The position numbers were made by a program, and so were the translations under genes. Under the pieces are notes generated by a model. It searched no databases and was not told the origin of the DNA. It saw nothing but the letters and a program-made list of their open reading frames with translations. From Streptomyces sp. PsTaAH-137 (GTDB lineage: Bacteria > Actinomycetota > Actinomycetes > Streptomycetales > Streptomycetaceae): a stretch of 64,000 nucleotides of DNA. Numbering within the stretch: the first letter of the stretch is position 1; the number at the start of each line of letters is the position of its first letter. Shown in pieces: positions 1-7,986 of the stretch. The DNA lies in contig NZ_QLLY01000001.1 in the NCBI RefSeq assembly GCF_003259365.1, positions 434,001-498,000 of the forward strand, read 5' to 3'.

Positions 1-909
1 CGCCGCATGGTCAGCGGCGCGTTCACCATCAAACGCGTCGAGTCGCTGCGCCCCGCCGTGCAGCGGATGGTCGACCGCGCCGTCGACGACCTGCTGGCAG
101 GCCCGCGCCCGGCCGACCTCGTCCAGGCGCTGGCCCTGCCCGTGCCCTCCCTGGTCATCTCGGAACTGCTCGGAGTCCCGTACGCCGACCACGAGTTCTT
201 CCAGCGCAACAGCAAGGTCATCGTCTCCACGACCGCCACCCCCGAGGAGCGCGGCGCCGCCCACGCCGCCCTCGGCGACTATCTGGCCGAACTGGTCGCG
301 GAGCGCGTCACCGACCCGCGCGAGGACCTGCTGTCACGGCTCGCCGCGCAGGTCGCGGACGACGCGCTCACCCCCGCCGAGGCCGCGGCCATGGGCGTCC
401 TGCTGCTCCTCGCCGGGCACGAGACCACCGCCAACATGATCTCCCTGGGGACCTTGCTGCTCCTCCAGCACCCGGACCAGCTCGACCTGCTGCGCACCAC
501 GGACGACCCGAAGGTCGTCGACGCCGCGGTCGAGGAGTTGCTGCGCTACCTGACCATCGTCCACCTCGGGCGGCGGCGCACCGCGACCGAGGACATCGAG
601 ATCGCGGGCCGCACCATCCGGGCGGGCGACGGGGTGATCCTGCTCGGCGAACTCGCCAACCGCGACCCGGCCGTCTACCCCGACGCCGACCGCCTCGACC
701 TGACCCGGGGTGACCGCCGCCACCAGGCCTTCGGCGTCGGCCCGCACCACTGCCTCGGCCAGCCGCTCGCCCGCCTCGAACTCCAGGTGGTGTACCCGAC
801 GTTGTTCCGCCGGGTGCCCACCCTGCGCGCCGCCGCCGACCTGGACGCCATCCCGTTCAAGCAGGACGCCGTCATCTACGGTCTGCACGCCCTGCCGGTC
901 ACCTGGTGA
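1..909 (+). CDS. Cytochrome P450, 5' end cut by window
   Basis: This is a bacterial class I P450 monooxygenase that uses heme and electrons from a ferredoxin partner to hydroxylate a small molecule. The reading frame is open from base 1, and the first visible Met lies in the family's usual R-R-M-V-S-G-A-F-T context, so it is internal and about 100 N-terminal residues are missing. Visible marks are the I-helix AGHETTAN (about residue 138 of the 302 visible), the K-helix ExxR as EELLR (about 177) and the heme loop FGVGPHHCLG with ligand Cys at about 251. The last 8 bases before the next stop show that it converges on the neighbouring gene. The substrate cannot be told from the sequence, and no ferredoxin gene is visible. 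Confidence 0.93.
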   Translation, partial: RRMVSGAFTIKRVESLRPAVQRMVDRAVDDLLAGPRPADLVQALALPVPSLVISELLGVPYADHEFFQRNSKVIVSTTATPEERGAAHAALGDYLAELVAERVTDPREDLLSRLAAQVADDALTPAEAAAMGVLLLLAGHETTANMISLGTLLLLQHPDQLDLLRTTDDPKVVDAAVEELLRYLTIVHLGRRRTATEDIEIAGRTIRAGDGVILLGELANRDPAVYPDADRLDLTRGDRRHQAFGVGPHHCLGQPLARLELQVVYPTLFRRVPTLRAAADLDAIPFKQDAVIYGLHALPVTW

Positions 910-916
910 CGGGCCG

Positions 917-2461
917 TCAGCCGGTCGTGTCGGGGAGCGCGGCCGGCTCGGCGGTGAGCAGTTCGGTGATCTCCCGGGCGAGGTGCGGGGAGAGTTCGCC
1001 CCAGCCGTCCTTGTAGCCGTAGACGCTCGCGAGGGTTCGGGCCTCGTAGTCGCCGTTCATGATGTCGATGTCGGCGGGCGTGATGAGCGACGGGTGGGCC
1101 ACGCCGACCGCGCCCGACACCTTCAGCAACTCCCGGCGCAGGGTGCGCAGATACATGGCGGCCCGGTTGGCCTTCGACGGCGCGTCGACTCCCCGCACCA
1201 GCCACGGCGACTGGGTGGCGATGCCGGTGGGGCACTTGTCGGTGTGGCACTTCTGCGCCTGGATGCAGCCGATGGACAGCATCGCCTCGCGGGCCACGTT
1301 GACCATGTCGACGCCGAGCGCGAAGGCCACGGCGGCGTTCTCCGGCAGCCCCAGCTTGCCCGAGCCGATGAAGGTGAGTTCATCGGTCAGGCCCCGCTCC
1401 GCGAACGTGCTGTAGACACGGGAGAAGCCCATCCGGAACGGCAGCGACACCGAGTCGCTGAAGATCAGGGGAGCGGCGCCGGTGCCGCCCTCGCCGCCGT
1501 CGATCGTCACGAAGTCGACCCCGCGGTCGCCCCGCGCCATCAGGGTCGCCAGCTCCTCCCAGAAGCCCATCTCGCCGACAGCGCTCTTGATCCCGACCGG
1601 CAACCCGGTCTCGGCGGCGAGCAGTTCCACGAAGTCGAGCATCGAGTCCACGTCGTGGAACGCGGTGTGCCGCGAGGGCGACGCGCAGTCCTTGCCCGCG
1701 GGGATGCCGCGGATCTCGGCGATCTCCTCGGTCACCTTCGGGCCCGGCAGCATCCCGCCGAGACCCGGCTTGGCGCCCTGCGAGAGCTTGATCTCGATCG
1801 CCTTGACGGGGGCGCTCTCGACGACGGCCTTCAGCTTGTCGAGGCTGAAGGTGCCGTCCTCGTTGCGGCAGCCGAAGTACGACGTGCCGATCTGGAGCAT
1901 CAGATCGCCGCCGTTGCGGTGGTACGGCGACAGCCCGCCCTCACCCGTGTTGTGCATCGTGCCGGCCAGCGCCGCGCCCTTGTTGAGCGCGGTGACGGCG
2001 GCGCCCGACAGCGAACCGAAGCTCATCGCCGAGATGTTCACGATGCTCGCCGGACGGAACGCCCTGGCCCGGCCGCGCGGCCCGCCCAGCACCTTGGCCG
2101 ACGGCAGCGGCGCCTGCGGGTCGTGCAGATCGGGCAGGGCTCCGGCGAACGTCCGCTGCTTGATGTACGGATGCCCCTGCACGTGCTCGACGTCGTTGTC
2201 GGTGCCGAACCCGAAGTAGTTGTTCTCCTCCTTGGCCGACGCGTAGATCCAGCTGCGCTGGTCACGGCTGAACGGCCGCTCCTCGTCGTTGGAGGTCACG
2301 ACGTACTGCCGCAGCTCCGGCCCGATCGTCTCCAGCAGATACCGGGCGTGGCCGACCACGGGGAAGTTTCTCAGCAGTGCGTGCTTCTTCTGCACCAGGT
2401 CGCGGGCGGCCACCACCGCCAGCGCCGTCGCCGCGGCCGCGCCTATGTTCCGAGCACGCAT
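917..2461 (-). CDS. FMN-binding glutamate synthase family protein
   Basis: This 514-residue protein matches the FMN/iron-sulfur synthase domain of glutamate synthase, without the glutamine amidotransferase part. It is one of the stand-alone 'glutamate synthase-like' oxidoreductases whose substrate is usually unknown. The N-terminus has a short hydrophobic stretch (IGAAAATALAVVAA) that may anchor it. The central (beta/alpha)8 FMN region contains the EIKLSQGAKPG and DGGEGGTGAAP loops, and the C-terminal part carries the cluster-type cysteines in CIQAQKCHTDKCPTG. The gene stands alone, converging with the P450 upstream in coordinates. A true GltB role is unlikely because the amidotransferase domain is absent. 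Confidence 0.9.
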   Translation of the reverse strand: MRARNIGAAAATALAVVAARDLVQKKHALLRNFPVVGHARYLLETIGPELRQYVVTSNDEERPFSRDQRSWIYASAKEENNYFGFGTDNDVEHVQGHPYIKQRTFAGALPDLHDPQAPLPSAKVLGGPRGRARAFRPASIVNISAMSFGSLSGAAVTALNKGAALAGTMHNTGEGGLSPYHRNGGDLMLQIGTSYFGCRNEDGTFSLDKLKAVVESAPVKAIEIKLSQGAKPGLGGMLPGPKVTEEIAEIRGIPAGKDCASPSRHTAFHDVDSMLDFVELLAAETGLPVGIKSAVGEMGFWEELATLMARGDRGVDFVTIDGGEGGTGAAPLIFSDSVSLPFRMGFSRVYSTFAERGLTDELTFIGSGKLGLPENAAVAFALGVDMVNVAREAMLSIGCIQAQKCHTDKCPTGIATQSPWLVRGVDAPSKANRAAMYLRTLRRELLKVSGAVGVAHPSLITPADIDIMNGDYEARTLASVYGYKDGWGELSPHLAREITELLTAEPAALPDTTG

Positions 2462-2589
2462 GAAACGTTCCTCTCCTCGACTGCCAGAGCAGGCCCGATG
2501 GTAGAGGGGGCGTGCCGAGACGGGCAGGCCAGGGGGCTAGCCTGCGGTCCCGGGAGCTCGTATGCCCGAACGAAGCAAGGAGAACCACC

Positions 2590-2880
2590 ATGACCACCAC
2601 CGCCCGCGCGACCGTCCAGCACGAGGACGAGCAGATCCGCGTCACCCGCTGGGACTTCGAGGACGGCCAGAGCACCGGCCGCCACGTCCACGCGTACGAC
2701 TACGTCGTCGTCCCGGTCACCGACGGGCAGACCGACGTGATCGGCGCGGACGGCACGGTCACCCCCTCGCCGATGCGGGCCGGTGAGTCCTACGCCCGCA
2801 CGGCCGGCACCGAGCACGAGGTCGTCAACGTGGGCGGCGCACCGCACTCCTTCGTCGAGATCGAGCTGAAGAAGCCGTAA
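2590..2880 (+). CDS. Small cupin-fold protein
   Basis: This is a 96-residue single-domain cupin. The ATG at 2590 is chosen because a clear AAGGAG lies 7 bases upstream; the reading frame stays open further 5' but without a ribosome site. The RHVHAYDYVVVPVTDG stretch (about residues 29-44) and the later GTEHEVVNVG segment look like cupin motifs 1 and 2, with His residues that could hold a metal. Such small cupins often act as isomerases, dioxygenase-like proteins or binding proteins. Nothing nearby fixes a pathway, so the function is left open. Confidence 0.85.
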   Translation: MTTTARATVQHEDEQIRVTRWDFEDGQSTGRHVHAYDYVVVPVTDGQTDVIGADGTVTPSPMRAGESYARTAGTEHEVVNVGGAPHSFVEIELKKP

Positions 2881-2947
2881 GGAAACGCCTCGGAAGACAA
2901 CGAAATCCGTCGCCAAAAATGCGGTCGGGAACGGATAGCGTGGGTGC

Positions 2948-3571
2948 ATGCCCCGCGTTCCTCCGCCCGTCGCCGCCCGCATCGCCACCCCGGCGGACGC
3001 CGACGCCATCGTCTCGACCCTGACCAGCGCCTTCTTCCACGACCCGCTGTGGGGCCCGGCCTTCCCCGACGAGGGCCGGCGTGCCGAACAGGCGGCGGTC
3101 ATGTGGCGGCAGTACGTCACCTCCGCGCTGCGCCACCCCTGGACCCTGGTGACACCGGACGCGGAGGCCGCGGCCGTCTGGATCCCGCCGGGCGGCACCG
3201 AGCTCACCCCCGAAGAGGAAGCCGGCCTGCCGGACCTGCTGACCGGTGCCGCCGGGCCCGACGCGGCCCGGGACATCCTGGCGATCTACGACCAGTTGGA
3301 AGCCGCCCACCCCGCGGAGCCCTGCTTCTTCCTCACCCTGCTCGGGGTCCACGACGCCCACCGCGGCAAGGGCCTCGGCATGGGCCTCCTCGCCGAGAGC
3401 CTGGCCCGCATCGACGCACTCGGCGCGCCCGCCTACCTCGAATCGTCCAACCCCGTGAACATCGACCGCTACCGCGGCGCCGGCTTCGTCCCGCGCGACA
3501 CGATCACCACCGCCACCGGCCATGTCGTCACCACCATGTGGCGGCCGGCCCGCCCGGCGGCCGACCTATAG
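2948..3571 (+). CDS. GNAT family N-acetyltransferase
   Basis: This 207-residue protein is a Gcn5-related acetyltransferase, expected to move an acetyl group from acetyl-CoA to an amine. The acetyl-CoA pyrophosphate-binding loop appears as HRGKGLGMGL at about residues 138-147, after the strand FLTLLGVHDAH, and the C-terminal half has the usual IDRYRGAGF motif (about 175). It starts 67 bases after the cupin gene and ends 8 bases before a methyltransferase, so the two are probably co-transcribed. The substrate is unknown. Confidence 0.88.
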   Translation: MPRVPPPVAARIATPADADAIVSTLTSAFFHDPLWGPAFPDEGRRAEQAAVMWRQYVTSALRHPWTLVTPDAEAAAVWIPPGGTELTPEEEAGLPDLLTGAAGPDAARDILAIYDQLEAAHPAEPCFFLTLLGVHDAHRGKGLGMGLLAESLARIDALGAPAYLESSNPVNIDRYRGAGFVPRDTITTATGHVVTTMWRPARPAADL

Positions 3572-3579
3572 TCGATCTC

Positions 3580-4191
3580 ATGAGTCGTTGGCAGGATCTG
3601 ACCGGTGGCACGTCCGGCAGCGAGTACGCCGCCCGCTTCGAGGCGCTGGCCCGCAGCGGGCAGGACATGCACGGCGAGGCCTCGTTCTGCGCGGCCCTGG
3701 TACCCGCCGGGGCCCGCGTGCTGGACGCCGGATGTGGCACCGGCCGGGTCATGATCCGGCTGGCCGGACTCGGCTACGACTGCGTGGGCATCGACCTCGA
3801 CGCGTCGATGCTGGACGTGGCGCGGGCCCAGGCCCCGGACCTGCCGTGGCACCGGACCGACCTCACCGCGTTCGACCCGGCCGCGCTCGGCGTCGCCCCG
3901 GACTTCGACCTCGTGGTCGCCGCGGGCAACGTCATGCCGCTGCTCACCCCCGGCACGGAATCCACGGTGGTCGCCCGCCTCGCCGCGGCCCTGCGCCCCG
4001 GCGGCCTCCTCGTCGCGGGCTTCGGCCTGGACGCGGCCCATCTGCCCGTGCCACCCAGCCTCACGCTGCCGGAGTACGACGCGTGCTGCGCCGCGGCCGG
4101 CCTCGACCTCGTCGACCGCTTCGCCACCTGGGACGCGGCCCCCTACGACGGCGGTGGCTACGCCGTCAGCGTCCACCGTGCGACGAGCTGA
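3580..4191 (+). CDS. Class I SAM-dependent methyltransferase
   Basis: This 203-residue methyltransferase has the Rossmann-type SAM fold. Motif I is VLDAGCGTGRV (about residues 47-57), the acidic residue after strand 2 is in GIDLDASML, and motif III is near RPGGLLVAGF. The ATG at 3580 lies 8 bases after the stop of the GNAT gene, which suggests an operon; longer in-frame starts would overlap that gene deeply and are rejected. The Methyltransf_11/25-like core with no substrate-binding insert gives no clue to the substrate. Confidence 0.88.
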   Translation: MSRWQDLTGGTSGSEYAARFEALARSGQDMHGEASFCAALVPAGARVLDAGCGTGRVMIRLAGLGYDCVGIDLDASMLDVARAQAPDLPWHRTDLTAFDPAALGVAPDFDLVVAAGNVMPLLTPGTESTVVARLAAALRPGGLLVAGFGLDAAHLPVPPSLTLPEYDACCAAAGLDLVDRFATWDAAPYDGGGYAVSVHRATS

Positions 4192-4194
4192 CCT

Positions 4195-4575
4195 TCAGCA
4201 GACCTCGTCGCTCCGGGCCGACAGCGGCGCCCACGTGTAGCGAAGACGCACACCGTGGTCCTGCAGCCACGCGGTCTCGCGGTGCCGGAGTTCGTGCGCG
4301 GACTCCGGCGCGATGGCGCAGGGCCAGCGCACGAGGACCTCGGCGACATGGCCCGTCCGCACCAGCTGCCGCACCCGGCGCCATCCGGTCCGCCGGACCG
4401 GATCGGGCTCACCGTACGTATCGGTGACGACCTCGGCGATCGTCAGTCCCCGCTCCTGGGCGAACGCCTGGCCCTCGGTCCGCGCGCACTGCGCGGCCGC
4501 CCCCGGACCGGCCGGGGACCGGTCGGCGCACACGTACAGCACGACGGGTGAGACGGGTTCCGCTGGGGTGGGCAT
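4195..4575 (-). CDS. Resolvase-like N-terminal domain protein, probably degenerate
   Basis: This 126-residue protein resembles the N-terminal catalytic domain of serine recombinases. It has the YVCADRS opening, a GWRRVRQLVRTG helix, the VLVRWPCAIAP strand and the C-terminal HRETAWLQDHGVRLRY segment. It has no DNA-binding or zinc domain, and the usual YxRVS nucleophile motif is altered (Cys-Ala-Asp where Arg-Val-Ser is expected), so recombinase activity is doubtful. The start is fixed by AGGAGG just upstream of the ATG. It converges on the methyltransferase with a 3-base gap. It could be a regulatory relic of a mobile element or a domesticated protein. Confidence 0.75.
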   Translation of the reverse strand: MPTPAEPVSPVVLYVCADRSPAGPGAAAQCARTEGQAFAQERGLTIAEVVTDTYGEPDPVRRTGWRRVRQLVRTGHVAEVLVRWPCAIAPESAHELRHRETAWLQDHGVRLRYTWAPLSARSDEVC

Positions 4576-4646
4576 GGTGCCTCCTGGACGTGGCCGGGGC
4601 CGTGCTGTGCCGGTCGGAACGCATGACGTCGGGGTCACGGGCGAGG

Positions 4647-5105
4647 TCAGGTGCAGGAGGTCAACTCCGCCCAGACGACCTTGCCCTCGGCCCGTGTCGA
4701 ACGCGCGGACCCCCACCGGTCCGCGATCTGCTGCACGAGGAACAGCCCCCGCCCGTTCTCCTCGCCCGGCCCCGCCTGCCGCTCGGGCGCGCGGACCGGA
4801 ACCCGGCCCCCGTCGTGCAGTTCGATCCGCAGCAGCCGCTCGTCCCCCGTCAGCGTGAGGCCGCAGACGACGTGTCCACTGTCGGTGTGCAACACAGCGT
4901 TCGTCGTCAGCTCGGAGACCAGCAGCACCGCGTCGCAGCAGGTGTCGCCGGGCACCTTCCACGCGCGCAGCCGGTCGCGGACCGTGTCGCGGGCGGATCT
5001 CGCGCTGGTGCGCAGCGCAGGCAGGCCGAACCAGAACTCCCGGCGAGGCGCGGTTGTGTCTAAGGCCGGGGACGGGGCCGGTGCGCCGGGTGGGGGCAGA
5101 GTCAC
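4647..5105 (-). CDS. HATPase_c anti-sigma-type ATP-binding protein
   Basis: This 152-residue GHKL-fold ATP-binding protein is of the RsbW/SpoIIAB-like kind common in Streptomyces, where such proteins pair with XRE/DUF397 regulators. The N box is ELTTNAVLHT (about residues 66-75), the G1 box is ELHDGGR and the G2-like box is ENGRGLFLVQQIAD (about 116-129). There is no histidine-phosphotransfer domain. The GTG start has GGAAGG upstream. It is divergent from an XRE gene, with a shared 284-base promoter region. The role is probably binding or phosphorylation of a regulator; the partner is unknown. Confidence 0.88.
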   Translation of the reverse strand: MTLPPPGAPAPSPALDTTAPRREFWFGLPALRTSARSARDTVRDRLRAWKVPGDTCCDAVLLVSELTTNAVLHTDSGHVVCGLTLTGDERLLRIELHDGGRVPVRAPERQAGPGEENGRGLFLVQQIADRWGSARSTRAEGKVVWAELTSCT

Positions 5106-5240
5106 GAAGGTCGCCTTCCAGGGCCTGCCGTGGGGCGGCCGCGGTGTGGGGGCAAGGGCAGCGGCTGGAGCGGTGCGAGGCGGCTGACGACACCAGCAGC
5201 ACGCGCCCCGTCCGGGCCGAATGCTCCTCCGGAGCTGCGA

Positions 5241-5284
5241 CGTGACCGCTCACGCGTCAACTATGCGCGTGATCGTACTCACGC
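5241..5284. promoter_or_regulatory. Two CGTGA/TCACG inverted repeats in a divergent promoter
   Basis: In the gap between the ATPase gene (minus) and the XRE gene (plus) there are two inverted repeats. CGTGA-N4-TCACG is at 5241-5254 and GCGTGA-N6-TCACGC at 5267-5284. The second matches the GTGA-N6-TCAC spacing of Crp-family sites. They may control both flanking genes. No clear -10/-35 pair was found. Binding is inferred. Confidence 0.4.
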
Positions 5285-5389
5285 TGCAACCGACTCCCTG
5301 ATAATTTCAGCGGCGCGGATATCGATCTGGCGTCATCATCAAGTCGCTGTCAGAATAGTGATGTTGATGTCCGCTCAGGAAGGTTGGGT

Positions 5390-6256
5390 GTGAGCGAAGC
5401 CCGTTCCGGCACCAGTGCGCCGACGGTCCTGCGCATGATCCTCGGCCGTCGGCTGCGGGACATGCGGCTGGGCGCGGGTGCCTCGCTGGAGGACGCGGCG
5501 CGAGCCCTGCGCGTGAAGACCCTGACCATCCGACGGCTCGAGAAGGCCGAGGTCGCGCTGAAGCCTCTCTACGTGGAGAAGCTGCTGGAGACCTTCGGCG
5601 CGGACCGCCAGGAGACGGAGGAGTTCGTCGCCCTGGCCGAGCGGGCCAACGAGCCCGGCTGGTGGCACTCCTACCGCGACGTCGTCCCCAGTTGGTTCAC
5701 GGCCTATGTGAGCCTGGAGACCGACGCCAAGACGCTGCGCACCTACGAACCCCAGTACGTCACCGGCCTGTTGCAGACCCCGGAGTACGCGCACGCGGTG
5801 CTGCGCGGCGGCCTGCCGAACGGCACCGAGGAGGAGCTGGAGCGCCGCGTGGAGCTGCGCCTGCGCCGCCAGGGCCTGCTGGACCGGGAGGACGCCCCCA
5901 CCCTGTGGGTGGTCATGGAGGAGGCCGTCCTGCACCGGACGGTCGGCGACCCCGACGTGATGCGGGAGCAGATCGAGCGGCTTCTCGAGATGTCCGAACT
6001 CCCGCACGTCAGCGTCGACATCGTGCCGTTCGCGGCGGGCGCCCACATAGGGGCGTGCGCGCCGTTCACGTACTTCCGGTTCGAGGAGCCCGAACTGCCC
6101 GACATCGTCTACAGCGAACTGCTCTCCGCCGCCGTCTATCTGGACCAGCGCGAGGACGTCGTCGCCCATCTGGAGGCCCATTCCCGCATGGCGCTGATGA
6201 CCTCGTCGGACGACAGCAGGGCGCTCTTGAACCGCATGCGCAAGGAGTACTCGTGA
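5390..6256 (+). CDS. XRE family regulator with DUF5753 domain
   Basis: This 288-residue protein has an N-terminal Cro/CI-type helix-turn-helix (about residues 12-65, including LGRRLRDMRLG and VKTLTIRRLEKAE) followed by the DUF5753 domain (about 95-280), the standard Streptomyces HTH-DUF5753 architecture. The GTG at 5390 is chosen for its AGGAAGG site; a TTG two codons earlier is less likely. Its stop overlaps the next gene by 4 bases, so it is translationally coupled to a DUF397 protein. Such pairs regulate development or antibiotics in several streptomycetes; the target here is unknown. Confidence 0.92.
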   Translation: MSEARSGTSAPTVLRMILGRRLRDMRLGAGASLEDAARALRVKTLTIRRLEKAEVALKPLYVEKLLETFGADRQETEEFVALAERANEPGWWHSYRDVVPSWFTAYVSLETDAKTLRTYEPQYVTGLLQTPEYAHAVLRGGLPNGTEEELERRVELRLRRQGLLDREDAPTLWVVMEEAVLHRTVGDPDVMREQIERLLEMSELPHVSVDIVPFAAGAHIGACAPFTYFRFEEPELPDIVYSELLSAAVYLDQREDVVAHLEAHSRMALMTSSDDSRALLNRMRKEYS

Positions 6257-6504
6257 CGATCACCGGCGAGGACGTGTACAACGGGATGCCGGCCGGCGAT
6301 CTCGGCGAGCAGGGGTGGGAGCGTCCCTGGAGCGGGCCGAACGGCGGGCAGTGCGTCGAGACGAAGAAGCTCGCCGACGGCCGGGTGGCCGTACGGCAGT
6401 CGACCGACCCGGCCGGGCCGGCGCTGATCTACGCGCCGGAGGAGATCGCCGCGTTCGTCCGCGGGGTGAAAGAGGGCCTGGCCGATCATCTGGCCGCCGG
6501 GTGA
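6253..6504 (+). CDS. DUF397 domain protein
   Basis: This 83-residue acidic protein has the DUF397 pattern: W-x-(4)-S near residues 26-28, GGQCVE and then VAVRQSTDP followed by a segment ending in FVRGVKEG. The GTG start overlaps the XRE stop (GTGA), so it is translated with it. In the family this small protein is the partner of an XRE-DUF5753 regulator, and with the ATP-binding protein upstream it completes the usual regulatory set. Its biochemical action is unknown. Confidence 0.9.
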   Translation: MTITGEDVYNGMPAGDLGEQGWERPWSGPNGGQCVETKKLADGRVAVRQSTDPAGPALIYAPEEIAAFVRGVKEGLADHLAAG

Positions 6505-6562
6505 ACCGGCGGAGGGCAGCAGGGGCCTGCGGGCCGACGGACACACGCACGAAAGGGCCAAC

Positions 6563-7378
6563 ATGACCACCAGGCAGGCCGGCCGCGACCTCGACACGAG
6601 CAGGCCGCACTCGGCCCGGATGTACGACTACTTCCTCGGCGGCAAGGACCACTTCCCGATCGACAAGGACGCGGCCCTGGTCGCGGCCCAGGCCCACCCG
6701 GGGATCTATCTCACCGCTCGTGAGAACCGGGCGTTCATGCACCGGGCCACCCGGGTCCTCGCCCAGGAGCACGGCATCCGCCAGTGGCTCGACATCGGCA
6801 CGGGCATTCCGACCGAGCCCAATCTGCACCAGGTCGCCCAGTCCGTGGCGAGCGACGCGCGCGTGGTGTACGCCGACAACGACCCGCTCGTCCTCAAGTA
6901 CGCCGAGCGTCTGATGCGCAGCACCACCCAGGGCCGCACGGCCTATGTCGAGGCCGACGCCACCGACGCCGACTCGCTGATGAGCGCCGTGGAGGACGCG
7001 GGGGTCCTGGACTTCAGCCAGCCCGTCGCGCTCTCGCTCAACGCGCTGATGCACTTCATCACCGCGCCGAACGACCCGTACGCGATCATCCGCCGCCTGC
7101 TCGAACCGCTCCCGGTGGGCAGCGCCCTGGCCATGAACCACTGCACGCCCGACTTCGACCCCGAGACCTGGAACAAGGTCGCGGAGGTCTACACCAAGTC
7201 GGGCTCCCCGGTGGACTTCCGCTCGCACGCCGACGTCCTGCGCTTCTTCGACGGGCTCGACCTGATCGAGCCCGGCCTCGTCTGCTGCCACCGCTGGCGT
7301 CCCGACGCCCCGGCCGACGGTACGGAGCCCACGGACGCCCAGATCAGCCTGCTCGCGGGCGTCGGCATCAAGCGCTGA
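6563..7378 (+). CDS. SAM-dependent methyltransferase, DUF574 family
   Basis: This 271-residue protein belongs to the actinobacterial Methyltransf_19 (DUF574) group. Features are the N-terminal SARMYDYFLGGKDHF segment (about residues 14-28), the SAM-binding QWLDIGTGIPTEPNLH stretch (about 73-88), and VVYADNDPLVL after strand 2. The gene follows the DUF397 gene by 58 bases with a GAAAGG site. Members are very numerous in Streptomyces and their substrates are unknown. Closeness to the XRE/DUF397 pair is a common arrangement but proves no link. Confidence 0.9.
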   Translation: MTTRQAGRDLDTSRPHSARMYDYFLGGKDHFPIDKDAALVAAQAHPGIYLTARENRAFMHRATRVLAQEHGIRQWLDIGTGIPTEPNLHQVAQSVASDARVVYADNDPLVLKYAERLMRSTTQGRTAYVEADATDADSLMSAVEDAGVLDFSQPVALSLNALMHFITAPNDPYAIIRRLLEPLPVGSALAMNHCTPDFDPETWNKVAEVYTKSGSPVDFRSHADVLRFFDGLDLIEPGLVCCHRWRPDAPADGTEPTDAQISLLAGVGIKR

Positions 7379-7387
7379 CCCGGCGCG

Positions 7388-7864
7388 CTAGTCCGCCCGG
7401 ACCGGGTGTTTGCTGAGGATGGACACCCGGTTGAAGGCGTTGATGGTGATCGCCACCCAGATCACCGCGGAGATCTCGTCGTCGCCGAGATGCCGTCGGG
7501 CGTCGTCGTACGCGGCCGACTGGAGGGCGGCATCGGCCGGGCTGGTCGTCGCCTCGGCGAGCGCCAGTGCGGCGCGCTCGCGGTCCGTGAAGACCTCGGT
7601 GTCGCGCCAGGCCGCGAGCACCCCGAGCCGCTGCGTCGTCTCGCCCGCGCGCAGTGCGGCCCGCGTGTGCACGTTCAGGCAGTAGGCGCAGCCGTTGAGC
7701 TGGGAGACCCGCAGGTTGACCAGTTCCACGAGCCTGCGGTCGAGTCCCGCCTCGGCGGCGGTGGCCCGGACCGCCTCCGAGGTCTCGACGAGCGAGTGGT
7801 ACGCCTTGGGGCTCTGCTTGTCGACGAAGACCCGCCGCTCCCGAGGGGCTGTGTCGGCGCTCAA
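7388..7864 (-). CDS. AhpD-like carboxymuconolactone decarboxylase family protein
   Basis: This 158-residue protein has the AhpD-type redox motif CAYCLNVH (Cys-x2-Cys-x3-His, about residues 63-70), typical of alkylhydroperoxidase-like members of the CMD family, so peroxide or thiol redox work is more likely than decarboxylation. A TTG start at 7864 is proposed because AAGGAG lies 6 bases upstream of it; a GTG at 7879 would swallow that site. It is divergent from a pirin gene, a pairing often seen under redox-responsive regulators. Confidence 0.88.
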   Translation of the reverse strand: MSADTAPRERRVFVDKQSPKAYHSLVETSEAVRATAAEAGLDRRLVELVNLRVSQLNGCAYCLNVHTRAALRAGETTQRLGVLAAWRDTEVFTDRERAALALAEATTSPADAALQSAAYDDARRHLGDDEISAVIWVAITINAFNRVSILSKHPVRAD

Positions 7865-7916
7865 CTCTGACTCCTTCACGGGCTGGTGCGGGGCACGGCC
7901 GTCGCCGCGCGGCGAG

Positions 7917-7960
7917 AACGTATGATCACTGCCTATATAGTTGAACTTTAACCTATGTTC
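7917..7960. promoter_or_regulatory. AT-rich divergent promoter with overlapping -35 boxes
   Basis: The only AT-rich patch in the divergent gap reads TTGAACTTTAA at 7941-7951, an imperfect inverted repeat within ATAG...CTAT. On the minus strand TTCAAC (7945-7940) and TACGTT (7922-7917) are 17 bases apart and form a plausible -35/-10 pair for the AhpD-like gene. The repeat would let one regulator control both directions. This is inference from spacing only. Confidence 0.35.
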
Positions 7961-7986
7961 GTGATCTATGTGGGTGGGTGGGCGCC

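Noticed and set aside
710..2593. Long plus-strand open frame of 627 codons opposite the glutamate-synthase-like gene
   Set aside because: Its translation is low-complexity Arg/Gly/Ala/His, typical of antisense frames in high-GC DNA, while the minus strand encodes a clear FMN enzyme.
4195..4575. Sign of an integrated mobile element
   Set aside because: The recombinase-like protein has no DNA-binding domain, no flanking repeats, no tRNA and no phage or plasmid genes nearby.
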